DNA of 36,647 bases from a bacterium (GTDB lineage: Bacteria > Patescibacteriota > Minisyncoccia > Phycocordibacterales > UBA918), in NCBI GenBank assembly GCA_002710785.1, contig PAMC01000008.1, positions 6,511-43,157 of the forward strand, read 5' to 3'. The translations under genes were made by a program, and so were the position numbers. Shown here one piece after another: positions 9,385 through 16,748 of this stretch (its first letter is position 1; the number at the start of each line of letters is the position of its first letter). The notes under the pieces were generated by a model. The model searched no databases, was not told the origin of the DNA, and was given only the letters and a program-made list of their open reading frames with translations.

Positions 9385-10047
9385 ATGGAAACAACAGTAT
9401 TCAATCAGGCCGGTAAAGCGGCTGGCAAAGTAACCCTCCCAGAGAACATCTTCGGGGTGGCGTGGAATCCTGATCTGGTCCACGAGGTAGTGGTCGCGAT
9501 GCAGAGCAATGCGCGCGCTGGTACCGCTAAGGTAAAAGACCGATCGGAAGTGTCTGGTGGTGGCAAGAAGCCATGGCGCCAGAAGGGAACCGGTCGCGCA
9601 CGCCACGGATCTCGCCGGAGCCCGATTTGGGTTGGCGGTGGTGTGACGCACGGTCCTACTAACGAGAAAGACTTCTCTAAGAAACTCAATAAGAAGGTTC
9701 GTCAAAAAGCGTTGGCGGTAACCCTCTCGCGCAAGCAGGCCGATGGGGAGCTCGTCTTTGTAGAGGCGCTCAACTTTGAGGCACCAAAAACTGCCGACGC
9801 GAAGTCAACCCTCGCCGACATCGCCAAGGGAGCCAAGATGGCAGACCTCGCGACCAAGCGTAACAACGCAGCACTCGTCGTTCTAAGCGAGCGCGACGAA
9901 GCCGTTGAAAAGAGTTTCCGCAACTTCGGCAACATCGAAGTGAAGCCAGTCAAGGACATCAACCCGGTTGATCTCCTGACCTACAAATTCGTGCTCTTTG
10001 TTGAGCCCGAGAAAGCAATCGAGTCACTGAGTACTCGCGTTGCCTAA
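9385..10047 (+). CDS. rplD: Ribosomal protein uL4
   Basis: L4 lines the exit tunnel and in many bacteria represses the S10 operon by binding its leader. The 220-residue protein shows the conserved extended loop with GGGKKPWRQKGTGRARHGS and SPIWVGGG, then the globular C-terminal part. The ATG at 9385 lies one base after the rplC stop; an upstream in-frame start at 9373 would overlap rplC. No SD is present. Confidence 0.97.
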   Translation: METTVFNQAGKAAGKVTLPENIFGVAWNPDLVHEVVVAMQSNARAGTAKVKDRSEVSGGGKKPWRQKGTGRARHGSRRSPIWVGGGVTHGPTNEKDFSKKLNKKVRQKALAVTLSRKQADGELVFVEALNFEAPKTADAKSTLADIAKGAKMADLATKRNNAALVVLSERDEAVEKSFRNFGNIEVKPVKDINPVDLLTYKFVLFVEPEKAIESLSTRVA

Positions 10048-10071
10048 CATTAGTCAACTAAGTAAAACGTT

Positions 10072-10446
10072 ATGGCACTTTTCAGTCGAAAGAAGACAGA
10101 CGAAAGTGAGGCGCCAGAGGTTGCTGCAAAAACAGCACCGGTGGCTACCGCCCAGCCAACCGACCGCAACCTCGCTTCGGTAATCGTAAAGCCACGCATT
10201 ACCGAGAAAGGAGTCGGCGCGAGCGAGCGCAATGTCTACACGTTTGTGGTCCGTAAGGACGCTAGCAAGCATGACATTGCCGATGCGGTAAAAGCCCTCT
10301 ACAACGTGACGCCGGTGAAGGTAAACACCGTTAACAAAGCTCCGCGATCGTTTATGTCGCGCAGTAAAGGACGAGTGGTACGAGAAAAAGGTCTAAAAAA
10401 GGCGTACGTGTACCTACGTCCTGGCGACACAATCACGCTCGTTTAA
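10072..10446 (+). CDS. rplW: Ribosomal protein uL23
   Basis: L23 sits at the tunnel exit and is the docking site for trigger factor and SRP. The core (about residue 35 onward, VIVKPRITEKG, NVYTFVVRKDASKHDIADAV, VNTVNKAPRSF) is typical. At 124 residues it is longer than the usual 95-100 because of a charged, Ala-rich N-terminal extension of about 30 residues (KKTDESEAPEVAAKTAP). The extension could reach out of the ribosome near the exit; that is inference. An inverted-repeat element starts immediately after the stop. Confidence 0.95.
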   Translation: MALFSRKKTDESEAPEVAAKTAPVATAQPTDRNLASVIVKPRITEKGVGASERNVYTFVVRKDASKHDIADAVKALYNVTPVKVNTVNKAPRSFMSRSKGRVVREKGLKKAYVYLRPGDTITLV

Positions 10447-10557
10447 TTTTCTAGTAGCGAACTGCTGTGGCGTTACTCCAAATAAATACTCGCTGGACAC
10501 GTTTGTCCCACTCGTAATTATTTTGGCTAGACTCCGCGCATTTCATCCACTAGAAAA
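10447..10557 (+). repeat. Nested inverted-repeat element, copy E2
   Basis: Outer arms TTTTCTAGT (10447-10455) and ACTAGAAAA (10549-10557) are perfect. Inner arms CCAAATAAATA (10478-10488) and TAATTATTTTGG (10515-10526) pair with a small bulge or mismatch. The apex has GGAC (10495) against GTCC (10505) and the conserved GTCCCACTCG. The 5' loop reads GCTGTGGCG and the 3' loop CCGCGCA, both divergent from E1. It begins on the base after the rplW stop. Confidence 0.75.
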
Positions 10558-10583
10558 CGAAACGAATACCACTGAAATTATTA

Positions 10584-10630
10584 GTTAGGAAGATAAGCGG
10601 ACACAATGTGTCTTAGCACTAATTTCTAAC
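10584..10630 (+). promoter_or_regulatory. Hairpin just upstream of rplB
   Basis: GTTAGGAA (10584-10591) pairs with TTTCTAAC (10623-10630) with one G-U pair. Inside, TAAG/CTTA and GACAC/GTGTC continue the stem to a 3-nt loop. The stem ends 8 nt before the rplB ATG and could affect its translation. Confidence 0.5.
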
Positions 10631-10638
10631 CAGCAACC

Positions 10639-11487
10639 ATGAAGAAACTTAAACCAACTAGTCCCGGTCGTCGTAACATGACCGTGATCGAGTACAAGAA
10701 AAAACTTAGCTCGACGCAGAGTCGTCCACACAAAGCGCTCACCAAAGGCAAGCGCTCAACCGGTGGACGCAACAGCCAGGGCCGCATCACCACGTGGTAC
10801 CGCGGCGCAGGCAACAAGCGTAAGTATCGTGACATCGACTTCACGTACAACAAAAAGGACATCGAAGCCAAGATTGAGTCAATCGAGTACGATCCGTACC
10901 GCTCTGGCTTCATCGCGCTCGTCCTCTACAAAGACGGCGAACGTCGCTACGTGCTCGTCCCACAGGACATGCAAGTGGGCGACACCTTCGTAGTCTCAGA
11001 GAAGGCAAAGCCGCTCACCGGCAACCGCCTGCCGCTCGGCGCAATGCCAATTGGTACCTTCGTGTACAACATTGAATTGAAGCCGGGCGCCGGCGCTCGC
11101 ATCGCGCGCTCTGCTGGTAACTACGCCGAAGTCGTCGCGCACGACGCTGGCTACACCCAGCTGAAGATGCCGTCTACTGAGGTGCGTCGCATCATTTCTA
11201 CCGCCTGGGCATCAGTCGGCGAGGTCTCAAACGAAGAGCACCGTCTGGTAAACATCGGTAAAGCTGGTCGCGCCCGCCACATGGGCTTACGACCAAAGAC
11301 TCGCGGTAGCGCGCGTAACGCTGTCGACCACCCGTACGGTGGTGGTGAAGGCCGCTCACCGCGTGGCCACAAGCGCTCTCGCACCAAGCAGGGCCGACCC
11401 ACTGGTAAACGACAGAAGACCCGCAGCCCGAAGAAATACTCAAATAAATTCATTGTGAGTCGTCGTCGGGTAGGAAAACGACGTTAA
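10639..11487 (+). CDS. rplB: Ribosomal protein uL2
   Basis: L2 supports subunit joining and peptidyl transfer. The 282-residue protein has the OB and SH3-like domains (KGKRSTGGRNSQGRITTW, RDIDF) and the C-terminal region with RPKTRGSARNAVDHPYGGGE, which contains the conserved catalytic-centre His. The length is normal. It is the last gene of this part of the S10 operon. rpsS, which normally follows within a few bases, lies 3.8 kb downstream beyond an island. Confidence 0.97.
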   Translation: MKKLKPTSPGRRNMTVIEYKKKLSSTQSRPHKALTKGKRSTGGRNSQGRITTWYRGAGNKRKYRDIDFTYNKKDIEAKIESIEYDPYRSGFIALVLYKDGERRYVLVPQDMQVGDTFVVSEKAKPLTGNRLPLGAMPIGTFVYNIELKPGAGARIARSAGNYAEVVAHDAGYTQLKMPSTEVRRIISTAWASVGEVSNEEHRLVNIGKAGRARHMGLRPKTRGSARNAVDHPYGGGEGRSPRGHKRSRTKQGRPTGKRQKTRSPKKYSNKFIVSRRRVGKRR

Positions 11488-11605
11488 GAAGTCAAGAACG
11501 TACAGCAAAGCGTTCGCAGCTCAGCCTTAACGAAGTTAGAGTTAGGACAGCACCAAGTTCATTGTTTCGCGTTGCCGCGTTGGTCAATGTCGTGAATCAA
11601 TCTAC
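11488..11605 (+). other. Intergenic stretch after rplB
   Basis: These 118 nt hold no recognisable gene or strong repeat. ACCAA/TTGGT and short GC-rich inverted pairs near 11555-11585 hint at weak structure only. Confidence 0.3.
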
Positions 11606-11648
11606 TAATAACAAAAGCCGCTCGCTTCGCGAGCGGCTTTTGTTATTA
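11606..11648 (+). terminator. Strong terminator of the rplC-rplB unit
   Basis: A perfect 20-bp stem spans 11606-11625 and 11629-11648 with a TTC loop. The GC-rich core GCCGCTCGC/GCGAGCGGC is flanked by A and T runs on both sides, so it can work in either direction. It ends the operon here. Confidence 0.9.
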
Positions 11649-11700
11649 ACAGGTGGTCGTTATATGCATACGAAGTACGGTACACTAAGGAGCAAGTAAG

Positions 11701-11729
11701 CAGTTCGTCCCGTTGGATGAACTGTTTTT
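11701..11729 (+). terminator. Terminator-like hairpin in the 11750 gene leader
   Basis: CAGTTCGTCC (11701-11710) pairs with GGATGAACTG (11715-11724) over 10 bp with one G-U, followed by TTTTTA. A possible -10 box TACACT lies at 11681-11686, so a transcript starting near 11693 would meet this hairpin before the ATG at 11750. It may be an attenuator, or the gene may use a promoter inside the AT-rich stretch after it. Confidence 0.55.
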
Positions 11730-11749
11730 ATAAAAATAATCAATACATT

Positions 11750-12019
11750 ATGGGATTTTTTGCAAAACTATTCGGCGGTGCTAAAGACACTGCTGCGAAC
11801 GTAGCTGACGGTGCAACCGATATGGCGGCTGGAGCTGCTGATATGGCCAGTGATGCAGCGGGTGCAGCCGTTGATACGGCTGGTACCGCTGCCGAAGCAG
11901 TAGGTGACGCCGCCACTGGTGCGGTAGATATGGTAAGTGACGCTGCTGGCGCAGTAGCTGATGAGGTGACCGAGCGTTTCGGTGGTGAAGCTGAAGCCAC
12001 TGACGAAACTAAACAATAA
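11750..12019 (+). CDS. Ala-rich amphipathic repeat protein
   Basis: The 89-residue product starts MGFFAKLFGGAKDTAANV and continues as a low-complexity series of Ala-rich units with a D/E residue about every seventh to eleventh position (MASDAAGAAVDTAG, MVSDAAGAVADEV). This is the pattern of apolipoprotein- or LEA-like amphipathic helices that bind membranes or stay disordered. There is no signal peptide. It is followed 4 nt later by another small gene beginning MFEGFFGPKSK, and the two likely form an operon. Function is unknown; the repeats could also make this a rapidly changing gene. Confidence 0.65.
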   Translation: MGFFAKLFGGAKDTAANVADGATDMAAGAADMASDAAGAAVDTAGTAAEAVGDAATGAVDMVSDAAGAVADEVTERFGGEAEATDETKQ

Positions 12020-12023
12020 GATC

Positions 12024-12350
12024 ATGTTTGAGGGTTTTTTTGGTCCAAAGTCAAAATCTGTTGAGGACGCTTTCACAGAGTTACAAGAGGGCGACGAGTC
12101 ACTGCGGGCTGATTTAGTGACAAAAGCGAAAGAGATTCAATACACCCAAGGAGATGGTCTACCAGACCATCAGCGTGCGTATCTTAAAGGGTTGTACCGT
12201 GAGTTCGATCAACTGTTAGATGCAGCTAAAATTACCCTTAAACCGGCACGCGCATTGCATAGTGAAGCTGATCCTACGCATGATGAAGCGCGCACCCAGT
12301 TAATTACTAAATTGCTGGCCGAACCAGAATCTGCTGAGGATACTATATAG
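12024..12350 (+). CDS. Small helical hypothetical protein
   Basis: The 108-residue soluble protein starts MFEGFFGPKSKSVEDAF. It is predicted to be mostly helical, with charged segments and no cysteines, and I recognise no family. The ATG at 12024 lies 4 nt after the upstream stop, so co-expression with the Ala-rich protein is likely. Its TAG is directly followed by the stop codon (reverse strand) of a gene remnant at 12351-12413, whose hairpin can serve as its terminator. Confidence 0.6.
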   Translation: MFEGFFGPKSKSVEDAFTELQEGDESLRADLVTKAKEIQYTQGDGLPDHQRAYLKGLYREFDQLLDAAKITLKPARALHSEADPTHDEARTQLITKLLAEPESAEDTI

Positions 12351-12413
12351 TTAGACTCCCGGCTTTCGCTCGCGGTAGGAAAACACGAAGTCCCGTAGGG
12401 ACTTCGTGTTTTC
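12351..12413 (-). pseudogene. C-terminal remnant of a paralogue of the 14641-14955 gene
   Basis: Read on the reverse strand, 12413 to 12351 encodes 20 residues and a stop. They match the last 20 residues of the 14641-14955 protein (NTKSLRDFVFSYRERKPGV) except for the first, which is Glu instead of Lys. The DNA differs at eight codons, and seven of those changes are synonymous. In this frame a TAA occurs two codons upstream, so no intact gene remains. The hairpin inside it (12379-12394 with 12398-12413) may survive as the terminator of the 12024 gene. Confidence 0.8.
12379..12413 (+). terminator. Terminator hairpin within the remnant
   Basis: GAAAACACGAAGTCCC (12379-12394) and GGGACTTCGTGTTTTC (12398-12413) form a perfect 16-bp stem with a 3-nt loop and a T run. 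The same hairpin recurs at 14669-14703. Confidence 0.75.
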
Positions 12414-12464
12414 TGGTTATACACAGGTCCAGTTCTCACTCCCTCCAAACCGTCCGTTTCTCGG

Positions 12465-12508
12465 TATTATTAAAGTAATGGGGGTAGGCATTTTGTGCCT
12501 GCCTTTTT
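12465..12508 (+). promoter_or_regulatory. Possible promoter with attenuator-like hairpin before the pectate lyase
   Basis: A -10-like TATTAT lies at 12465-12470. GGTAGGCA (12483-12490) and TGCCTGCC (12496-12503) form an 8-bp stem with one G-U, followed by TTTTT, all before the ATG at 12550. The layout resembles the one upstream of the 11750 gene. Confidence 0.45.
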
Positions 12509-12549
12509 CGTGTCCCCGCACACATTATTACGTTTTTAAACTCATTATC

Positions 12550-14640
12550 ATGATTACTTCAACCTTACGACGCACGAGCTACAGCCTGCTCATGGCAGCG
12601 CTGCTTTTGTAGTAACACTCGAAGCAGAAGATGGCGATCTTGAAGCACCAATGGAAGCGGCTGGAGAATATATTGCCACGAGCAAAGCCAAAAGAGGCTC
12701 TGCAACATACAGCGTAACTGTGCCGGAGGATGGCGTGTACACTGTACAGTTTAAAGTCTTCTCTGACACCAAGTCGCGCTCTCAGATTAAGTTTTCGGTC
12801 AACGATTCTAAACACGAAACGCTGCGTTTTTACGACAAGCATGAGCGCGAAGAGTCAGTCTGGAAAACCGGCAGTAAGGCTGAGTATGAAGTAGAGCTTG
12901 AAGCGGGTACACACACTTGAAATTGAGGGGCGTGACCGCGACTTGCAGATCGACGCACTCCGTATCATGAGCGAAGACGTCACTGCGTCAGACGACGGAG
13001 GCTCGACTCCTGAAGTTGAGGAATCGTCAGAGCCTGAGTCTGAAACCAGCTCTACACCTGACCCGGTTGCACCCGCTCGTCCAACCACGGGCGACAATTA
13101 CGAGGCACTGCTCAATAATGTTGTTGGCTTTGCTCAGGGAGTAACTGGCGGTAAGGGCGGTGAGCTCTGTCGCGTTACTCGACTTTCAGACAGTGGCGAC
13201 GGTTCGCTGCGCGACTGTGCTACTAAAGGCAACACCTGGGTTGTGTTTGATGTGTCTGGAGAAATAGCGTTGCGTAGTCCGCTGCGTATTGCCAACGACA
13301 CAACTATCGATGGACGTGGCGCAGACATTACCATCACCAACCGTGGCCTTAGCACCGCTGGCCGTGAGAACATTGTCATTCACAATCTAAAAATCGACGA
13401 CATTAATGGTGACGGTATTGCAGTGTACGACGCCAAAGATATTTGGATCGACCACGTGAGCGTGAGCGACACGAGTGACGGCGCCATCGACATAACTAAG
13501 CAATCACGTAACGTGACGGTCTCGTGGTCGCACCTCACGAACCAAAATAAGACGATGCTCATTAGCGCAAATAACAGCCACACGGAAGATGAGATTATTA
13601 CCGTCACGCTGCACCATAACTGGTACGAGGGTACTATGCGTCGCAATCCGCTCATCCGTTTTGGCTCACTGCATATGTACAACAACGTGTTGAGTAACTG
13701 GGGTACCAGTGGCGGCGGTGATGGTGTGAACTCTGTCTATGGTGCACGTGTTCTTCTCGAGAACAACGTGTTTGAAGCTGGCGCCAACACCATGGCGGTG
13801 CGAACTACCGTACCAAACTACATGGAGGTACCTGGTTACATTAAGGCTCGTGGCAACTTGGCGCGTAACGGTGCACGAGTCTTTAGCGCTGAGCCAGAGC
13901 GGGTATTCGAGGCTTCGGACCTCTACGAGTACCGTCTGGCTGCTGCCAACAATAGTTTGGCGAGCGCCGTTAAGACCTACGCCGGCTGGCAACCAGCTAG
14001 CTTCTTCAGCTCGGGCCAATTTGCAGCAGAAGCGGGTGCACGTAATGCCGATGGCAACCACAGTGGTGTCCCTGCACCAGTGGTGAGTGAGCCTGCGGCG
14101 ACTCCTGAATCAGTAGTCAGTGAGCCAACGACAGAGCACGAGACGGCACCTACTGTGGTGTCGCAACCCCGCTCAGCGGTGACGCGTGATGCGTTCGTTA
14201 TTGAGGCCGAGTCAGGCGTACTTACCGAACCGATGGAGCGACGCGACAACTACATTTTTACTAATAAAGATGGAGAGGGAACCGCTACGTACTCGTTTGA
14301 GGTCACAGAAGCTGGTGAGTACCGGTTTGAAGTGAAAGCCCGCGCTCGTCGCACAAATGCCGACTCACTCTACATCTCGGTAAACCAGGAACCAGAGACC
14401 ACATTGCATATTTATGAGCGTGACGAACAGGGTGGTTTCTACTGGAAAGAGAACGACCCGTACGTGGTAAGGCTTGCTGCAGGTACGCACACACTCACCC
14501 TGCGTGGTCGCGAAGACGACACCTTCATCGACGCTGTACGGATCATGCCACTGCAGCGTGAACTGGGTTCGATGACACGAGAACAAATGCTTGAGCTAGT
14601 TCGCGAGTTAATCCGACGTATAGAGCAGCAAAGAAATTAG
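12550..14640 (+). pseudogene. Family PL1 pectate lyase with two CBM-like domains, frameshifted twice
   Basis: The frame opens at 12550 with a signal peptide (MITSTLRRTSYSLLMAALL). It breaks at a TTTT run (12605-12608), continues in another frame to an (AC)4 tract (12909-12916), then returns to the first frame until 14640. Adding one T and one AC unit restores a protein of about 696 residues. The order is an N-terminal beta-sandwich (VTLEAEDG to IDALRIM), a PL1 parallel beta-helix, and a C-terminal sandwich similar to the first (FVIEAESG to IDAVRIM). PL1 motifs include TTIDGRG, WIDHVSVSD, DGAIDI, LHHNWY and MRRNPLIRFG with the catalytic-type Arg. It would be a secreted polysaccharide-degrading enzyme. 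It may be inactivated, phase-variable, or miscalled in sequencing. Confidence 0.8.
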
Positions 14641-14955
14641 CTACACCCCGGGTTTACGCTCGCGGTAGGAAAACACGAAGTCCCGCAAGGACTTCGTGTT
14701 TTTCAGTGTCTCGTACACAGCGGTCGGCTCTTTGGTGTGCACGGCGACTTTTTGCACGCTTTGGCCGGTAATAATAAGCTCAAGGCCGGCAGTTGTCTCC
14801 ACAGCAGTCACAAACCGCTTGCCGCCCCGACGGCTACCAGTTTTAATCTCACCTGGCGCAATCATCTTTAGGTTTGGTAGCTTAGTCAATTCTCGTACTA
14901 CCAAGGTCGCAGTTTCGGTAAGGGAAGTATGTTCGCGACCGCGTGGTTTGGGCAT
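14641..14955 (-). CDS. Small conserved basic protein (possibly DUF2103-like)
   Basis: The 104-residue protein starts MPKPRGREHTSLTETATLVV and has a compact alpha/beta-like pattern (LKMIAPGEIKTG, RFVTAVETTAGLELIITGQS, VQKVAVHT). The order of segments faintly resembles DUF2103, a family of predicted metal-binding proteins, but I cannot confirm this. There is no signal peptide or membrane segment. Its stop lies directly against the pectate lyase stop on the other strand. The last 60 nt contain the hairpin 14669-14703 (GAAAACACGAAGTCC with GGACTTCGTG plus T run), which can end the convergent transcript. A remnant paralogue lies at 12351-12413. Confidence 0.65.
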   Translation of the reverse strand: MPKPRGREHTSLTETATLVVRELTKLPNLKMIAPGEIKTGSRRGGKRFVTAVETTAGLELIITGQSVQKVAVHTKEPTAVYETLKNTKSLRDFVFSYRERKPGV

Positions 14956-14977
14956 GCTGCCAGCTTAGCACAGTGTA

Positions 14978-15006
14978 TTGACTTACGGGGGTATTTTGCG
15001 TACTAT
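14978..15006 (+). promoter_or_regulatory. Promoter of the rpsS-rplE unit
   Basis: TTGACT (14978-14983) and TACTAT (15001-15006) are 17 nt apart, the best consensus match in the window. Transcription would start near 15013, giving a leader of about 250 nt before rpsS. Confidence 0.75.
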
Positions 15007-15101
15007 AGCGGCGTTCCAAACCTCAACTACATTGCGCCTGGCAGCACAAGGTAGTTACAGAACCACATCTCACAGAGCCGTTAACTCGGGTGAGGTACTC
15101 A

Positions 15102-15252
15102 GAAATTGCCCCGGCAATTTCATTACTAAAATAAGGAAATTTCTCAAAAATCGATGGGTGGCGCGAAAGGCCAGAAATCGGGAGGGAGACGTAGTCTTGC
15201 GCTACGGTGACTGACAGATTTCGCCGCTCGACAAAGCCAAGCGCGATTTTTG
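15102..15252 (+). promoter_or_regulatory. Structured leader of rpsS
   Basis: The leader contains a perfect hairpin GAAATTGCC/GGCAATTTC (15102-15110, 15113-15121). A larger nested pair follows, with outer arms CAAAAATCG (15145-15153) and CGATTTTTG (15244-15252) and inner arms GAAATC (15174-15179) and GATTTC (15217-15222), plus GTAG/CTAC at the apex. The nested plan recalls the E-element family, but the loop motifs are not clearly shared. It ends 10 nt before rpsS and is a plausible feedback-control site. Confidence 0.5.
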
Positions 15253-15262
15253 TAAATTTACT

Positions 15263-15592
15263 ATGGCACGATCCCTATATAAAGGTCCCTACGTCGATCC
15301 GAAACTCCTCAAGAAAATCGATGGCAAAAAGCCAGCCGAAGCAGGAGTTATTAAGACGTGGGCACGCGATTCACTGATTTCACCAGAAATGGTGGGCTTT
15401 ACCTTTGGTGTTCACAACGGTAAAGATCACATCGAGGTCACTCCCACTGAGGAGATGGTCGGCCACCGACTCGGCGAATTTTCTCCAACCAAGAAGTTCT
15501 ACCGACACGGCGGTAAGATGCAGAAGGAGCTTGATCAGAAGAAGAAAGAAGCTGAAATTGCAGCTGCAAAGGCTGCTAAGGCTTCTGCGTAA
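15263..15592 (+). CDS. rpsS: Ribosomal protein uS19
   Basis: S19 forms a complex with S13 in the small-subunit head. The core with SLYKGPYVDPKLLKKI, IKTWARDSLISPEMVGFTFG, and GHRLGEFSPTKKFYRHGGK is typical. At 109 residues it exceeds the usual 92 because of a Lys/Glu/Ala-rich C-terminal helix (about 92-109). It is the first gene of its unit, after a 250-nt leader and the island that separates it from rplB. No SD is present. Confidence 0.97.
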   Translation: MARSLYKGPYVDPKLLKKIDGKKPAEAGVIKTWARDSLISPEMVGFTFGVHNGKDHIEVTPTEEMVGHRLGEFSPTKKFYRHGGKMQKELDQKKKEAEIAAAKAAKASA

Positions 15593-15603
15593 TCGATTGA
15601 CGT

Positions 15604-15654
15604 ATGAACCCCGTTAGAGGTCAACAGCGATCTATAGCGAAGTTCATTAGTTAG
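15604..15654 (+). CDS. Candidate 16-codon leader ORF before rplV
   Basis: An ATG at 15604 opens 16 codons (MNPVRGQQRSIAKFIS) ending in TAG. It is preceded by CGT, as are many true starts in this operon (cgtATG). Its codons 2-6 contain the left arm of a perfect inverted repeat with rplV. It could be a regulatory leader peptide, or only the by-product of a structured region. Confidence 0.3.
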   Translation: MNPVRGQQRSIAKFIS

Positions 15655-15700
15655 ACAAGAAACGTATGAAAAACAAGAATACACGAACCTCTAACGGGGT
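15608..15700 (+). promoter_or_regulatory. Inverted repeat enclosing the rplV start codon
   Basis: ACCCCGTTAGAGGT (15608-15621) and ACCTCTAACGGGGT (15687-15700) are perfectly complementary over 14 bp. The right arm lies in rplV codons 7-12, and the rplV ATG (15666) lies in the 65-nt loop. The arrangement resembles a translational operator. Confidence 0.6.
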
Positions 15701-16016
15701 GAAAGCAACACTCAAGAACTACCGTCAGTCACCGCGCAAGGTTCGCCTCATCGCTGACCTCGTACGCGGCAAACGCGCGTCTGACGCCCTCACCACTTTG
15801 CAATTTGTCGATAAGCGCGCCGCTGGCCCCTTTGCGAAAGTCATTCGCTCAGCGATGGCGAACGCAGCCCAAACCGGCAAAGATGCAGACACTCTGAAGA
15901 TTACTAAGGTTACGGTTGATAAAGCACCAACGTACAAGCGGTTTATGCCGCGGGCACGTGGTTCGGCATCCCGTATTAACAAGCGCAACAGTCACATCAC
16001 TGTTGAGCTCGGATAA
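15666..16016 (+). CDS. rplV: Ribosomal protein uL22
   Basis: L22 spans the exit tunnel with a long beta hairpin. The 116-residue protein shows NYRQSPRKVRLIADLVRGK at the N-terminus, ALTTLQFVDKRAA, and the loop end with YKRFMPRARGSASRINKRNS followed by HITVELG. Length and order are normal. The first codons also form one arm of a 14-bp inverted repeat, so coding and regulatory constraints overlap here. rpsC follows after 11 nt. Confidence 0.97.
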   Translation: MKNKNTRTSNGVKATLKNYRQSPRKVRLIADLVRGKRASDALTTLQFVDKRAAGPFAKVIRSAMANAAQTGKDADTLKITKVTVDKAPTYKRFMPRARGSASRINKRNSHITVELG

Positions 16017-16027
16017 ATCAATACCGT

Positions 16028-16738
16028 ATGACACACGTAGCTCACCCCTACATTCAGCGCATCGGTATTAACCGCGACTGGCGTAGCCGTTGGTTTACCA
16101 ACGACCCGCAAAAGTTTCGGGAGTACCTTCGCACTGACGCTGCAATTCGTAAGCTTCTCAACCAGAAGCTCACAGGCATGTCAGTTGATGCAATTGAAAT
16201 TGAACGAGACGAAAAGCAACTTCGCATTATCGTCAAAACTGCACGACCAGGCCTTGTGATCGGTCGTAGCGGAGAAGGGGCTACGCAGCTCAAGAAAGAC
16301 ATCGACATGCTGCTGCGCACCCTCAAGCTCTCTGAGAAACCAGAGATTAAGCTCGACATTGAAGAAATTCGCAACCCAGAAACGAGCGCCGCTGTGGTTG
16401 GCCAGATGGTTATGGAAGGCCTCGAAAAGCGCATGCCGTTTCGTCGGGTCCTCAAGCAGACCGTCGAGAAGGTAATGGCTAACCGCGATGTTGAAGGAGT
16501 TCGTATCATCGTTTCTGGTCGCCTTGGTGGCGCCGATATGGCCCGCCGCGAAGAGCTTAAGAAAGGTCGAATCCCACTACAAACCCTCCGTGCTGATATC
16601 GATTTTGCGCGCGTCCGGGCCAACCTCCCGTACGGTGTGATCGGTATTAAAGTCTGGATTTACCGCGGTGACGTATTCGCCGATCGTAATGCTGGTAAGC
16701 AAGACGACAGCGCGCCTCGTCGCGCACGCCGTGCCTAA
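16028..16738 (+). CDS. rpsC: Ribosomal protein uS3
   Basis: S3 lies at the mRNA entry channel and has helicase activity with S4 and S5. The 236-residue sequence includes the start segment with RIGINRDWRSRWF, the KH domain with GLVIGRSGEGATQLKKDI, and the C-terminal domain (VEGVRIIVSGRLGGADMARR, PYGVIGIKVWIYRGDVF). The length is normal. rplP begins 10 nt after the stop. Confidence 0.97.
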   Translation: MTHVAHPYIQRIGINRDWRSRWFTNDPQKFREYLRTDAAIRKLLNQKLTGMSVDAIEIERDEKQLRIIVKTARPGLVIGRSGEGATQLKKDIDMLLRTLKLSEKPEIKLDIEEIRNPETSAAVVGQMVMEGLEKRMPFRRVLKQTVEKVMANRDVEGVRIIVSGRLGGADMARREELKKGRIPLQTLRADIDFARVRANLPYGVIGIKVWIYRGDVFADRNAGKQDDSAPRRARRA

Positions 16739-16748
16739 GTAATTGCGT

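Noticed and set aside
12209..12448. 79-codon reverse frame over the gene remnant
   Set aside because: It is in a different frame from the conserved remnant peptide and overlaps the forward 12024 gene.
14641..14703. Direct repeats flanking the pectate lyase as transposon ends
   Set aside because: No transposase is present, and the repeat is explained better as the coding end of the small conserved gene and its remnant.
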